Shown: in pieces, positions 1 to 10,194 of the stretch
How positions within the stretch are numbered: the stretch's first letter is position 1
Layout: every line of letters begins with the position of its first letter
From: Triplophysa rosa
Taxonomy: Eukaryota; Chordata; Actinopteri; Cypriniformes; Nemacheilidae
Direction of reading: 5' to 3'
DNA length: 64,000 nucleotides
Assembly (NCBI RefSeq): GCF_024868665.1
Contig: NC_079898.1
Span: 875,170 to 939,169, forward strand
Notes under the pieces: generated by a model
What the model was told of the DNA's origin: nothing
What the model saw: only the letters and a program-made list of their open reading frames with translations
Databases searched by the model: none
Made by a program: the position numbers and the translations under genes

Positions 1-738
1 GAGCAAAACAATTTTTTGTAGCAGGCTGTAAACATGTTTTTTTTCTGCTGTAAAGTTGCCCATTTTAACATGGAGCTCAATGAGATTCTGCTCTCTTTTG
101 GAGCCAGTCTCTAGCGGCAAGTCGATAAATTGCAATTAAAGTCACTTCCGTGTTGGCTTCACGAGACAGACCGGAAGGTTTCCCCTCGGTTTTAAAACGC
201 GTCAAATTGAAATTGTTTCCATTTTTACACACAGCGCAGCTCATCAATGTCAGTTCCACAGCAGTTGACCAATCAGAAGGACTCCGAAGGCGGGACAAGT
301 GTCGTAAGCTTTTGTTAACAATAGCAAGTTGGCATATGGCAATTTCTGTTATGAAAAGAGTGCCACGAAACCCAAGCGCTTTTTCAAACCATTCCTGAGC
401 GCGGTGTCATGCGTTTTTAGACGCAAAGGTGCTTTCTGTGCGAACCACTCCTAAATCCTGTGTATTTGGGCACAGGTGCAACACTGTTCTCGTAAAATAT
501 GGAATGCCAGGGGGCCTTTGAAACGTCCGTGCCCAGTGCACATCAACGTCATAATCCGTCCCTGGTGTGGGCCAGTGGTGGTTGATAGCACACAAATATA
601 ACATGTGACTGACTGGTATACAGCTTTTGTGCATACGTACACGTTTAGGGTGAAATCTACGGTGAGTTTTAAACATGAGGCCCCTGGTTTTCATACAGAC
701 AGAATATGAAGAATATGTCTGGAGTCTTTATATACACG
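1..738. other. non-coding flank, no gene seen
   Basis: No convincing ORF, RNA gene or repeat boundary was found. The short ORFs on both strands lack family signatures and codon structure. This stretch lies on the 3' side of the minus-strand exon at 1592-2670, so it is probably intron of that gene, but no second exon was recognised. Confidence 0.5.
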
Positions 739-985
739 CATCCCTTACAAAAATTAACCATGTTTTTTTTTTTGTGGTACAAGTGTAACCATCTTTTTTT
801 GGTGCATTGATTACTTGGGGCAAAACCGTGGTTTTACTACAGTAACCATCGTTTACTATGGTTTTTACAAAAAACATGGTTTTCAAAACCATGGTTATTT
901 TGTGATAACCATTGATTTACTACAGTAACCATGTTTTTTTTTTGGTTTTAACTAGTAAAACCATGGTACACTTTCGTAAGGGATG
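739..985. mobile_element. MITE with AACCATGG-rich interior
   Basis: The left end CATCCCTTAC is an exact inverted match to the right end GTAAGGGATG, and the similarity continues imperfectly for about 25 bp. The interior is built from repeated 'ACCATGGTTTTACTACAGTAACC' type words. It has no coding capacity. A related, more decayed copy lies at 3031-3260. It is a short non-autonomous DNA transposon whose superfamily was not determined. Confidence 0.7.
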
Positions 986-1591
986 TAGTCACGCAGGCCA
1001 GTGTAAGACGACATTCAATCCATACATACATAAATGTGTTGTGTCTGTGCTTTTTGCGCATCTCTAAATGGATGAGAAATGAGGTGTGGCATTAAAGACA
1101 AAAGAGCTAACGTTACACCACCATCACACGGATAACGCCATAAACAACACGATCAATATACACACAAAGATCTATAAAACACCAGCCCAATCTTATCATT
1201 AGCCCAATGTTCGTGTCGTGTGACGATACATCGCGTTATTATGAACATCACGACTTAATCGCTGGGCTAAATTAGTGGTGTGTGAAAGCGTTTATTGTTG
1301 TTTCTCTCCTCAACGGATCGAGTTGATCAGTTTAGTAGATCAATACTGAGAATGTATAAATCAAGCCGCAGAGATTCACGCCCTCATGCTTACACACTCA
1401 CATATGAAGCGATGCGGCTCTTTGTTCGATAAAAACACACTTAGCAACAAACTGTTCATACAATATAAACATTTACACCGCCTATCAGAGGAAAAAAGCA
1501 TCACACGCGCAACACTGAATCATATTATCGATATCGTGACCCCTCCTCTAAACACAAAACGCAATAAAACAAGACAAAGCAGGATGCTCAC
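986..1591. other. presumed intron, no gene seen
   Basis: The sequence downstream (minus strand) of the splice donor at 1591/1590 shows no ORF with recognisable similarity. It is AT-rich unique-looking sequence. Confidence 0.45.
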
Positions 1592-2670
1592 ATGATGATG
1601 GGAAAGGATGAAGAATGCGAGAGGGTTTCTTCTCCGCAATGTCTTCAGGTGTGAGATCGGTAGGGTTTCTCTCCGGTTGTCGAGTCTGAGCATCCAGTCC
1701 ACCGCTGCTCACAGTGCTCAGTGAAGAAGACACTTCTGCTGCTGCTGCCTGTGAAACACAAGTCGCTTCTGATACAGCAGATAATGTTACTTCTGTTTTC
1801 TGTGAAACACAGCTCACTTCTAAATCCTGAAGAGATCCGTCTGGAGTCTCTCGTGCAACACTTTCCTCTGCTCTCTGTGAAGTCCGTGTGATTTCTGATT
1901 CCTGAGGAGTTAACGTTACGGTTATTTCTGATGCCTTTGGAGGTTTTTTTATTTCCGTTGGAATAAAACTTTCCTCAGTTATCGATGGAGTAACATTTTC
2001 TTTGTATGTCTGTCGTGTAATATTTTCTTCAGTTATCTGTGAAGATATATGTTCTTCAGTTATATTCGGAGTAACGTTTTCTTCGTTTGTCTGTGCAGTA
2101 ATATTTTCCTCAGTTATATGTGGAGTAACATTTTCTTCGTTTGTCTGTGGAATAATATTTTCCTCCGTTATCCCTGAAGTAATATTTTCTTTAGTAATAT
2201 GTGGAGTAACATTTTCTTCGTTTGTCAGTGGAGTAATATTTTCCTCAGTTATCTCTGAAGTAATATTTTCTTGAGTTATATGTGGAGTAACATTTTCAGA
2301 GTTTGTCTGTGGATTAATATTTTCTTCAGTTATATGTGGAGTAACATTTTCTTCCTTTGTCTGTGGAGTAATATTTTCCTCAGTTATATGTGGAGTAATA
2401 TTTTCCTCAGTTGTCTCTGAAGTAATATTTTCTTCAGTTATATGTGAAGTAACATTTTCTTCGTTTGTCTCTGAAGTAATATTTTCCTCAGTTATCGGTG
2501 GAGTGGAATTGTCTTCATTTGTGTGTGGACTGACAGTCTTCTCGCCGCTTGACATGCTCTCTCCACGAGCGGCGTCTGATTCATTCCCGAGCAGCTCTTC
2601 AGGTGCACTGGAGGAAACTTTATCTGCGTCTTCCATCGGGTGTATGTGTGTGATATTCCGGTGTGCTGGG
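1592..2670 (-). CDS. coding exon of unknown gene with 21 nine-residue repeats
   Basis: An open frame starts at ATG 2636-2634 and runs past 1592. On the minus strand an acceptor (pyrimidine-rich stretch ending TTTTACAG) would start the exon at 2670, leaving a 34-nt leader. A donor (CAT|GTGAGC) falls at 1592/1591, inside the ORF that otherwise runs to a stop at 1548. Residues 1-38 are acidic and Ser-rich. Residues 39-227 are 21 tandem 9-mers of the type ITEENITPQ / TNEENVTPH. Residues 228 to about 350 are Ser/Thr/Glu-rich with a KKPSRI-like basic patch. No signal peptide or membrane segment is visible, so the many N-x-T motifs need not be glycosylated. I do not recognise the family. It is probably an early exon of a gene continuing left beyond the window. 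Confidence 0.6.
1956..2522 (-). repeat. 27-bp coding minisatellite (21 units, 54-bp higher order)
   Basis: There are twenty-one consecutive 27-bp units, all in frame. ITEEN-type and TNEEN-type units mostly alternate, which gives a 54-bp higher-order period. Almost every unit keeps an N-I-T or N-V-T triplet. Because the unit is a multiple of three, copy-number change keeps the frame open. Confidence 0.9.
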
Positions 2671-3030
2671 CTGTAAAATGAAATGAAAGAAGACCGATCC
2701 TAATAAAAAACCGTGTTCCCTTAAGATGCGCAAGCCAGCACCTCGAGACAGAATAAAGTTCACGGACGTCACGCTACTAAAGTGAGTCAGGGATATGTCA
2801 CCTCTGCTCAGAACTGTCTGACCAATGAGTAAACCTCACGATTGAGTGATGTAAATTGCCACCAATAGAGAAGCACAAGGTACGTCAAGCCCCGCCCACG
2901 AATGTTTTGTCAATGTCCATGTTCTCAACGCGTCGCATTTGTTTGTTTTGTAAGAGTTTTTAATGTTTTATCTCAGCCAAAATAACAACCTAAAACTTTA
3001 CGCAAAAACAAATGCAGTTTGTCAGTGTTA
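2671..3030. other. upstream flank of the repeat-protein exon
   Basis: The stretch follows the putative acceptor of the minus-strand exon. It should contain intron and possibly a leader exon and promoter, but no TATA box or clear donor could be fixed. No repeat was recognised. Confidence 0.35.
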
Positions 3031-3260
3031 GTATCCTCACGGAAATTAGCCGTGTTTTTTATGGTACAATTGTTGCAACCATGTTTTTTGGGTGTATTGA
3101 TTACTTTTACTACAGTAACCATCGGTTTACTATGGTTCTTTAAAAACACGATTTTCATAACCATGGTTATTTTGTGGTAACCATGGTTTTACTACAGTAA
3201 CCATGGTTTTTGTTTTGTTTTAGCTGTAGAAAAACCATGGTTAATATTTGTAAGGGGTGT
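3031..3260. mobile_element. second, decayed AACCATGG MITE copy
   Basis: It shares the interior words and the right end (TTTGTAAGGGGTGT) with the MITE at 739-985. The left end is diverged, so that boundary is approximate. Confidence 0.55.
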
Positions 3261-3444
3261 AGACCAGCAGAATAAATGTTCTGTATTCATGTAAAATATC
3301 ACATAGGCCTACTATCAGACGTGAGGAGAATTGCTTTCAAGATGTTGCTGTAAAGCTCATATGTACTTTGGTGTAGTATAGCTGCATGCTGTATAGGCAA
3401 TGTTAAAAATAAGTGAAAGAATATCCTACATCCCAGCCAACATT

Positions 3445-3830
3445 GGTATGTGGGCCCCATGTGGGTTATATCTGGGCGACATGGGCTCCACATGGGCATG
3501 GGATAAAAAGGGCAAAATATATGGGCCCCATGCGGGATTACAAAAGTGGGTCCCATATAGGTTTGCCCTTATGGGACCTTTATTGGCTGCATGTGGGCAC
3601 ACAGATTTTATGCTTAAAATACATATTATGCCTTTAAACTTTTTTAAATGCGTACATTTGAACATTTGTGTGTGGGCCCCATATGGGTTTTATCTGGGCG
3701 ATATGGGCTCCACATGGGCATAGGTTTAAGATAGGCAAAACATATGGGCCCCGTGTGGGATACCAATATGGGTCCCACATAGCTTTGCCCATATGAGACC
3801 TTCATGGGCTCCAAGTGGGCATATGATTTC
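3445..3830. repeat. left GGGCCC-rich iterated arm
   Basis: Two roughly 240-bp iterations each read 'gggccccat(a/g)tgggtt ... atctgggcga(c/t)atgggctcc ... acatgggcat'. The short ORFs here, on both strands, are by-products of the repeat. Confidence 0.75.
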
Positions 3831-5495
3831 ATGCTTAAAATACATTATGCATTTGAACTTTTTTAAGTTCTTATATTTGGTTGATAATCCTTTTAAACAT
3901 ACAAATATCTCAGATATTTAGGCTGATTTTGTTATGTATTTAATGCAAATGGAGGTTCTGGAATATTTTTGTTAATCCATTCAATAGGCCTGTATCAGTA
4001 TTTTCTTCCTTTCACTGTCCTAACTGTATGAAAATCTACCATGCTAGATAAATGCAGAAATCCAGGTCAATTTACATGAGTCTCACAAGCGACGTTCTTG
4101 CTCAATGTGATAGATACTTTCGACTTCGTACTTAGCTGCGCAGACCGACCGGCTCACGTCACACTACCGCGAGATCGATTCTAAAGTACTTGCCTAGAAA
4201 CGGTGTCGCGGTATCTTGATGTCATAACCCGATTGCTTTGCGCAGGGGATGCAAGGAGTCGAGCACACCCCTGACCGAGAACACTTTTTTTCCGCTTGAC
4301 AAAGTAGTTCTCCTCAGTTTTGGTAGATTTTTGGTAGATTTTTCTTATATCACATAATTAAATATTATTTTGTTGAAAATGTTTGATGTTTAAATGACAG
4401 CTATGATTTAAATCAAATAAATAAATCAAACTACAGAATAGTTTCTTTATCGGCGGAAGTATATATTTGGCAGCGCACTGAGCGCAGTGGCGGCGGCGCG
4501 CTGGCAACTCCACCGAGCAGCAAGTTTATCGAGTCGGTACTGGAAATAATCAAAAATAAGAAGGTAAAATTCATATTTTCTTAAGCGTGTTTTTGTTATC
4601 CGTGTTATCAAGCACCGGGAACCCTGTTTTGACTGTCATTTTCCTTTGCATTTTGTAAGCCTGCGTGTACCTTCCATTTTTCCACCTGAGGTAAAATTGA
4701 ATTGACTTTAACACAGCCTATGATGAGTGACACTAATTTACGATATTTAACCATTTAATGCAATTCTTTTTAATTCCTCAGACGTCTAAAGCTCAAAAAG
4801 CTGATGTCAGAAACGATGTAGCGTTAGGACATAAATTGTAATCTGTTCTGAGACCAGATTTATGCAGCCCGCGCTATCGTTGTCTGCAGCCTGTGTAGTG
4901 CTAGAATGATAGTTCCCATTACATTTTAAATACGTTAATGTGTTCTTCAAGAACTTTGTTTTTTTACTGACAATGTACATCATATAACACGGATTTGTTG
5001 TATTTGCTTTGTTTGTGTGATATTTCTGGTTCGTGTACAGTGGCGGGCTTCCATGGTGGCACGCCACCCCTGTAATCTGATTGGCCACCCCGTGTGTCCC
5101 CCCAGTGGTCATTGACTCGGGGTAATGTCAATCATTGCGCTAAAGCTCTTTACTGACGCTGCACATTAAAACGGAAGCAAAATCTGTAACCTTGTGACTA
5201 GACTGTGTTAAGAACTAATGAAGGCTTTTATTTTGGAAAAAAGACAAAGGAAGCGGCTGCGCTAATGAACTCGTAACTTTACCAGTCACGGACTTTTTTG
5301 CAACGTGATGCTCCTATGTGCACCGAGTTAAGGTAAGAACAGAACTCTACAGGTTCTTTAAGACTGTCTATTTGGGTCTAATTTGATTCAATTTGCATGG
5401 GAAACTGTTCTTGTGTGTTTACTTTAGTTAGCTCTCCATCTGGATAAATGTAAACATCTCTCCACTGTTTCAGTAACATTAGCAATTACTAATTG

Positions 5496-5536
5496 CATAC
5501 AACGGATGCTAATTGTCTATTAGCATCCGTTGTATG
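5496..5536. repeat. perfect 18-bp palindrome, 5-nt loop
   Basis: Arms 5496-5513 and 5519-5536 (CATACAACGGATGCTAAT and its complement) are separated by TGTCT. The hairpin lies inside the hAT at 5038-6390. Confidence 0.9.
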
Positions 5537-5672
5537 TTTCGAGTTTTATGACATGAATTAACAGTCAACAACAGAGTATCATATCATTGTTGCCACTGTG
5601 ATGTTGGTACAGTACAAATAACATGTTGCTATTTATTGTGTTTGTGGACACGTTTTGAATGTAGACTACAGC

Positions 5673-5847
5673 ATGAAACGGAGGCAGGGAGATATCTCCA
5701 ATTTCTTCACACAGAAGAAAATTAGCAGGGAGAGTGCAGATGACCATCAGTGTGAGAGTAGTCAAGCTGAATTGTGCCAGGCAGCTAAAACAGGCCAAAA
5801 TTTCCAGGGCCAGACCAGCCCTCATGGACCTCCAGGTGAAAATGCAG
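5673..5847 (+). pseudogene. N-terminal fragment of a hAT/ZMYM-like transposase
   Basis: The reading frame starts MKRRQGDISNFFTQKK, the kind of lysine-rich 'ISxFF' opening seen in fish hAT-derived and ZMYM1-like proteins (family knowledge, not a search). An acceptor-like CTACAG stands 1 nt before the ATG, and a donor-like GCAG|GTATTA ends the segment after about 58 codons. Nothing resembling the dimerisation or catalytic part follows within the element, so this is a leftover first coding exon. Confidence 0.5.
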
Positions 5848-7384
5848 GTATTAGGGAAATGCTTAAAATGTGTAATGTGGTGTTCTGTACGATTTTACAG
5901 TTATTCAGTGAATAATTGATTTCATTGTGATGATTGTGCTTAGTCTTATTAAAACTGATAACTACACAGAACACTGAGATTTTTGTTCTATTTTTAAGTA
6001 TATTTTACATTTTTATTTTATTATTAAAGAATATTGTTGTTGCATTGTAAGAATTTAAGTGGTGCTTAAAACTGATTACTATGCAGAACACTGCTATGTT
6101 CACTGTACAGAGCTAGAAGCACTAACTTCTTGCTAACTCTGTACAGCAAACATGCTAGTGTTCTGTGTGTTACCACTTGGTAAGAGTACACCCAGCAGAT
6201 TTAATGTGGCCAAGAAAAGCAAGATGAAAACAAACAGTGTGTAACTGTACAATATAAATTGAAGTGATTGCCCATATTGAAGTGGGCGATCAGTGGCAGC
6301 TTTCATTTTTTTTACTTTTGGGCGGCCCCCCAGATTAATTGTTGTTACCCCCTGTGTCCCCCACCAGAAAATTCTCTGGACCCGCCCCTGTTCGTGTAGT
6401 GCTAATTATAAATGAAAAGCCTTTGAGGGTTCTCAGCGTAACGTTACGAGAGTGATCGACAGCACGACGTGATAATGTCCCATCACTTATAACAATGTAT
6501 TAAAATATGGGTGCATTACTAAAAAGCACAAATCTCAGGACATGACAAAATTTCTCCAGGATTTAAAACCCACTCGGACCCCAGGGGGTTAAATGATTGA
6601 TCTGCACATAGATGCAGCATCTTTGCCTTCATTATGCAGACTACACATAACAGATTGTTCATAAGAGTATACAGTATATACTGTACTTGTCAACTAATAA
6701 ATCTGTTATTGTGAGGTGATGCATTTTTTATTTTTTTGACATTAAATTGATAGCATGTAGAGTACTCATTTGTGCTGTAAACTATGTGATGCTGGACATA
6801 TCAAATAACCGTATTTGTGTTCTTCTGTTACAGGTGTGGACTGAAACCACTGGAGCACGTGACAGGGGTGGAAAAAGAGCCCTTAACGCAGTCTGGCACA
6901 AAACATCAGACTGTCAGCAGTTTAAGCTTTCAAAATATTTTTTGTTCAGTTGAGTTTAAAGTACCCTTTCTAATCTGAAATCTATCAAACTATTTTTAAT
7001 GAATTTAACATTTAAGACTGTTTTTAAGGTTGAGTTAAATATTCTGTGTTAAGGATCAGAAAATGATAATAAATTTGATATTGAACATCCATGTGTTTTT
7101 CATTTTCAGAATGCACCTATTATGTTTATGATGTACAGGCAAATATAAAGTAGTAGATTATTCATTTTGAAGACTAACATCTAACAAAGCAACATCTAAA
7201 TGCTGCAGTTATCATTTAATCAGTAAAAATTGCATTGTATTTGGTAGAGCATAAGAATGGGAAAGGTCAATTACAATTTAGCAATAACAAAAATTGTACT
7301 GTCCAGGTAGGAAACCTCAAAAAACATAATCTAGAACCACTCAAGTATACACTATGCAGGGCTCCTCCATTAAACATACAGGGC

Positions 7385-7591
7385 CTTGGTTTAATCCACA
7401 TGGGCTTTATAAGGTGGGACCAATATGGGCCTTATGCATGTTGCCCACTTGGGTCCCACATGGGCCCCACTCAGATTCTATGTAGGATTCATCTGGGCTA
7501 ATTCACATAGGGCCGACATGGAACCCGTGGACAAACCCACTTGGGGCCCATGCCTCAAGCCCATATGGGGCCTACATTGGCCCCACAAAAA
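7385..7591. repeat. right GGGCCC-rich iterated arm
   Basis: It carries the same word family as 3445-3830, in inverted orientation, next to the right 17-bp TIR. Confidence 0.7.
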
Positions 7592-7608
7592 AATGTTGGC
7601 TGGGATGT

Positions 7609-8594
7609 TGTACAGATATCACAGCTCGTGTGACAAATATTTGAGCATGTCACTCATTTCTATAGTCAATATCCTAGTGTAATGCAGAGAAAATAATAGA
7701 TATAGACAAAATATACAACTTGACTCTTTTTTTATTCTGTCATCATTTAGCCTACTGTATTTACCCTCTGCTTTCCAAATTCATTCACAGAGGTACAGCG
7801 TGCTGAAATAACACATGCTCTTGAATTACTGTACGCACATGCTGACTGCTGCTGTCTGTCACTCACGACGTCTCATTTTCCACTCGGTTTCTCTCCAGGA
7901 GACACACAAGCAAAAGTATAACAGTACACTGAAAACAGAGGTAGATGCTGGAGTTTTGTGATCAAAATTATTTTTCCATGGCAATCAAGCATGTGTGTCA
8001 TCATGTGAGTTACTTCATTTTGACTTCAGCTTTAAATACTAGTAACATGGCCTGGTAAACTAGCAGTAGGCCTACTTTAGCATGTTGATTACATGTCAGT
8101 GGCCTGCACAGAGAGGTCAGATCTTTTGTTTATATTAATTATAAAAGTGATAATTATACTAGATAACAATAGCTTTATAGCGTCCCAACGGAAAAAAATT
8201 ATATAAAACATTATTTATGATCAAATATCATCATTTAATGATGCGCCGGGAGTGGACCTACAGGTAGAAAATAGCCTATCACTTATTGATTTTGATGGTT
8301 TTTAATGTAAAAACCACGCAAACGTCATAAGAAGACTTCATACAACAGTATAAAACAATAAAAGAGGCCAGTTCAGGGCATCTTTAAGGGCGCGATTGTC
8401 ACTGAGTTCACCATAAACAACAGTGTAGTAGTCCACTTCATTGATTATAACGGGAGTTTTGCAAGATTAATCTAATCTAATCTAAAACCCTATTCGCACG
8501 GGATTAGTATTATCTGGGGACCTCGTGTGATTTATAAATGACCTCCACATCTGTATTTCATGTGGCGCATTGGCACGGGATAAATGAAGCCTGT
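7609..8594. other. non-coding, part of an unnamed repeat
   Basis: No gene was found. Near 8490-8600 a word family ATTCGCACGGGA(T/C)TA..TATTATC appears that recurs at 9608-9650 and partly at 9713, on the other side of the solo LTR. The LTR therefore landed inside an older repeat. A short (CTAAT)n run lies at about 8468-8484. Confidence 0.5.
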
Positions 8595-8600
8595 GATTTT

Positions 8601-9272
8601 TGTCATGTCCTCTGTCTGATTTCTGTTATTTTCCTTGTGTGTGTGTTTGACAGTTCCCCATGTGCGCGTCCCTGCCCTGCCCTCCTTGTTATCCCATTCA
8701 TTACCTCATTGACACTCACCGGTTTCACGTTTAGTTCTCACCTATTCCCTGTTTAATTAATCGCTTCTCCCTCTATTTTAGCTTCTTGTGTTCTCTCGTT
8801 CTTTGTCAGATCGTTGTGTGTAATTGCACCACGTTTTGGCTTCTTGCTAATTCCTAGCCTAGTCTCAGTCTTGTCATAGTCTTGTCTTAGTCTTGTTCAA
8901 CCCTAGCAATATTCTCACACCAACGATCTCATCTCAGATTCCAATGCTATAGTCTCTTGTTTTCCTGCCTTCTCTCATCTGCTCCACCAGGGTTCACCTG
9001 CTGACGTTCATGGCGAGCAGCCCGCCCTACACCCAGAGGACTTAATATTATCTGCAGCCCGCAACCTCTCCCTACTGGGCACCAAGCTCCCGCCTGCTGC
9101 TTCGTGGGATCATCGGCCTGGCCGTGTTGTCCTGCTCACCGGCTGCTTTTGCGTGCCTGCAGCATGGGTATCTCATCGGATGGTCACGTCCCTAGGAATA
9201 TCTGCTTACTGACTTTCTTACGTGTGTTCTCTGGCTAGTTCCCCGCAGTTGAGTTGGTTCTTGTTCATGACA
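8601..9272 (+). mobile_element. solo LTR (672 bp)
   Basis: It begins TGTCATG and ends CATGACA, so it has TG...CA termini within a 7-bp inverted repeat. It is flanked by the direct repeat GATTTT (8595-8600 and 9273-9278). The interior is pyrimidine-rich, non-coding and LTR-like. There is no internal gag/pol, so it is most simply a recombinant solo LTR of a Gypsy-like or endogenous retrovirus-like element; the class is not resolved. Confidence 0.7.
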
Positions 9273-9746
9273 GATTTTACTCAAATTTACTGACTTATTT
9301 CCCGGATTTGATGGCAAGGCTTTGCGTATAATTTGTATAGCCTATAGTTGTATGGTGTTTAATGATATCCGTACCTCTCAGCATTTAAAACCTGTGATCG
9401 CGAACCGGACAGAAGATCACCGCGATCGTGGGTCTCAAATGCTACGAGAGTTTCCATGATACTGTAAATAAACAAACTGGAGACTCTCGGTAACTTATGG
9501 ATATGACCCAGCACCCGAAATAATACCAAAACACTTCAAAACAGTCTCCATTATTCGCAAACGGTGGATTAATGGTGGATTATATATGAGTTTCCCAAAT
9601 CACAGAGATGCCGATTCGCACGGGACTAATATTATCACAGGACCTCGGTGTTCATCAAAATATGGTAGGTAATTTGTGGGGGAATTTTTTCTTTACAAAT
9701 TACAGACATGGCCGATTCGCACAGGGAGGCACGTGCAGAGAGGGGT

Positions 9747-9812
9747 GCTTTGGGGGCTTGAGCCCGGATGCTTTGGGGGCTTGAGCCCGGATGCTTTGGG
9801 GGCTTGAGCCCA
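9747..9812. repeat. 23-bp tandem repeat, ~3 units
   Basis: The unit GCTTTGGGGGCTTGAGCCC plus GGAT is repeated at 9747, 9770 and 9793; the third unit is incomplete. Confidence 0.85.
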
Positions 9813-9815
9813 GGC

Positions 9816-10137
9816 CCTCTTTCTTCCTCGAGAGAAAGTGCCCTTTTTCTGGGATTTTTTTATTAATGGATATATGTATGTGCGTATGTGTTTCTATTTG
9901 CTCACGGCTTTCCCTGGCAAACCATTAGAAAATGTCTGGTCAGGTTGGGAAATGTTGAGAGTTCCAATGCCTTTCTCCCATCCGCGTCTCCACGCAGGCG
10001 CGCAGCCGCACATAGCACGCACGCGCAGCACAGCTGTGCATGTAGCACGTTTGGCACATCAGGCAGAGAGCCGCAGAAATGAAGCCCCCCCCTCCTTTCC
10101 AGTAGCGTTTGTTTTGGTGTGGAGGTGAGTGGTGATG
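9816..10137 (+). repeat. dispersed repeat, copy 1
   Basis: Collinear similarity to 33405-33728 covers the stretch from 'tatgtgtttct' through CGCGCAGC-rich sequence to 'ccagtagcgtttgt.ttggtgtggaggtga'. The short ORFs here are not conserved between the two copies. It may be the leader of a transposon, but no ends were identified. Confidence 0.6.
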
Positions 10138-10194
10138 AACAGACTAGCTACATGTGCTTTTGAATTCACACCTAATTATCCAAAACACAAACTG

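Larger units (their letters stand above)
5038..6390 (+). mobile_element. hAT-type transposon (1.35 kb) nested in the larger element
   Basis: Termini CAGTGGCGGG and CCCGCCCCTG are flanked by a perfect 8-bp duplication TTCGTGTA (5030-5037 and 6391-6398). That is the hAT signature (8-bp TSD, CAG...CTG ends). It carries only the start of a transposase-like reading frame (5673-5847), so it is an internally deleted copy. Confidence 0.85.
3428..7608. mobile_element. 4.2-kb TIR-bounded element with GGGCCC-iterated arms
   Basis: A perfect 17-bp inverted repeat (ACATCCCAGCCAACATT) bounds the segment at 3428-3444 and 7592-7608. Just inside both ends the sequence iterates words such as TGGGCCCCATATGGGT (about 3445-3830 and 7385-7590), so the TIRs are long but imperfect. 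No target-site duplication was found. The interior has a GC-rich leader-like stretch ending in a possible donor (AAG|GTAAAA at about 4563), a nested hAT at 5038-6390, and a possible short exon after TTACAG near 6835. No full transposase is present, so this is a decayed or non-autonomous copy of unassigned superfamily. Confidence 0.6.

Noticed and set aside
2002..2274. Plus-strand ORF of Val/Phe/Ser repeats
   Set aside because: Antisense shadow of the 27-bp repeat in the minus-strand exon.
3400..3832. Trp/Gly/Pro-rich ORFs on both strands
   Set aside because: Produced by iterated GGGCCCCATATGGG words in a transposon arm; no conserved start or frame.
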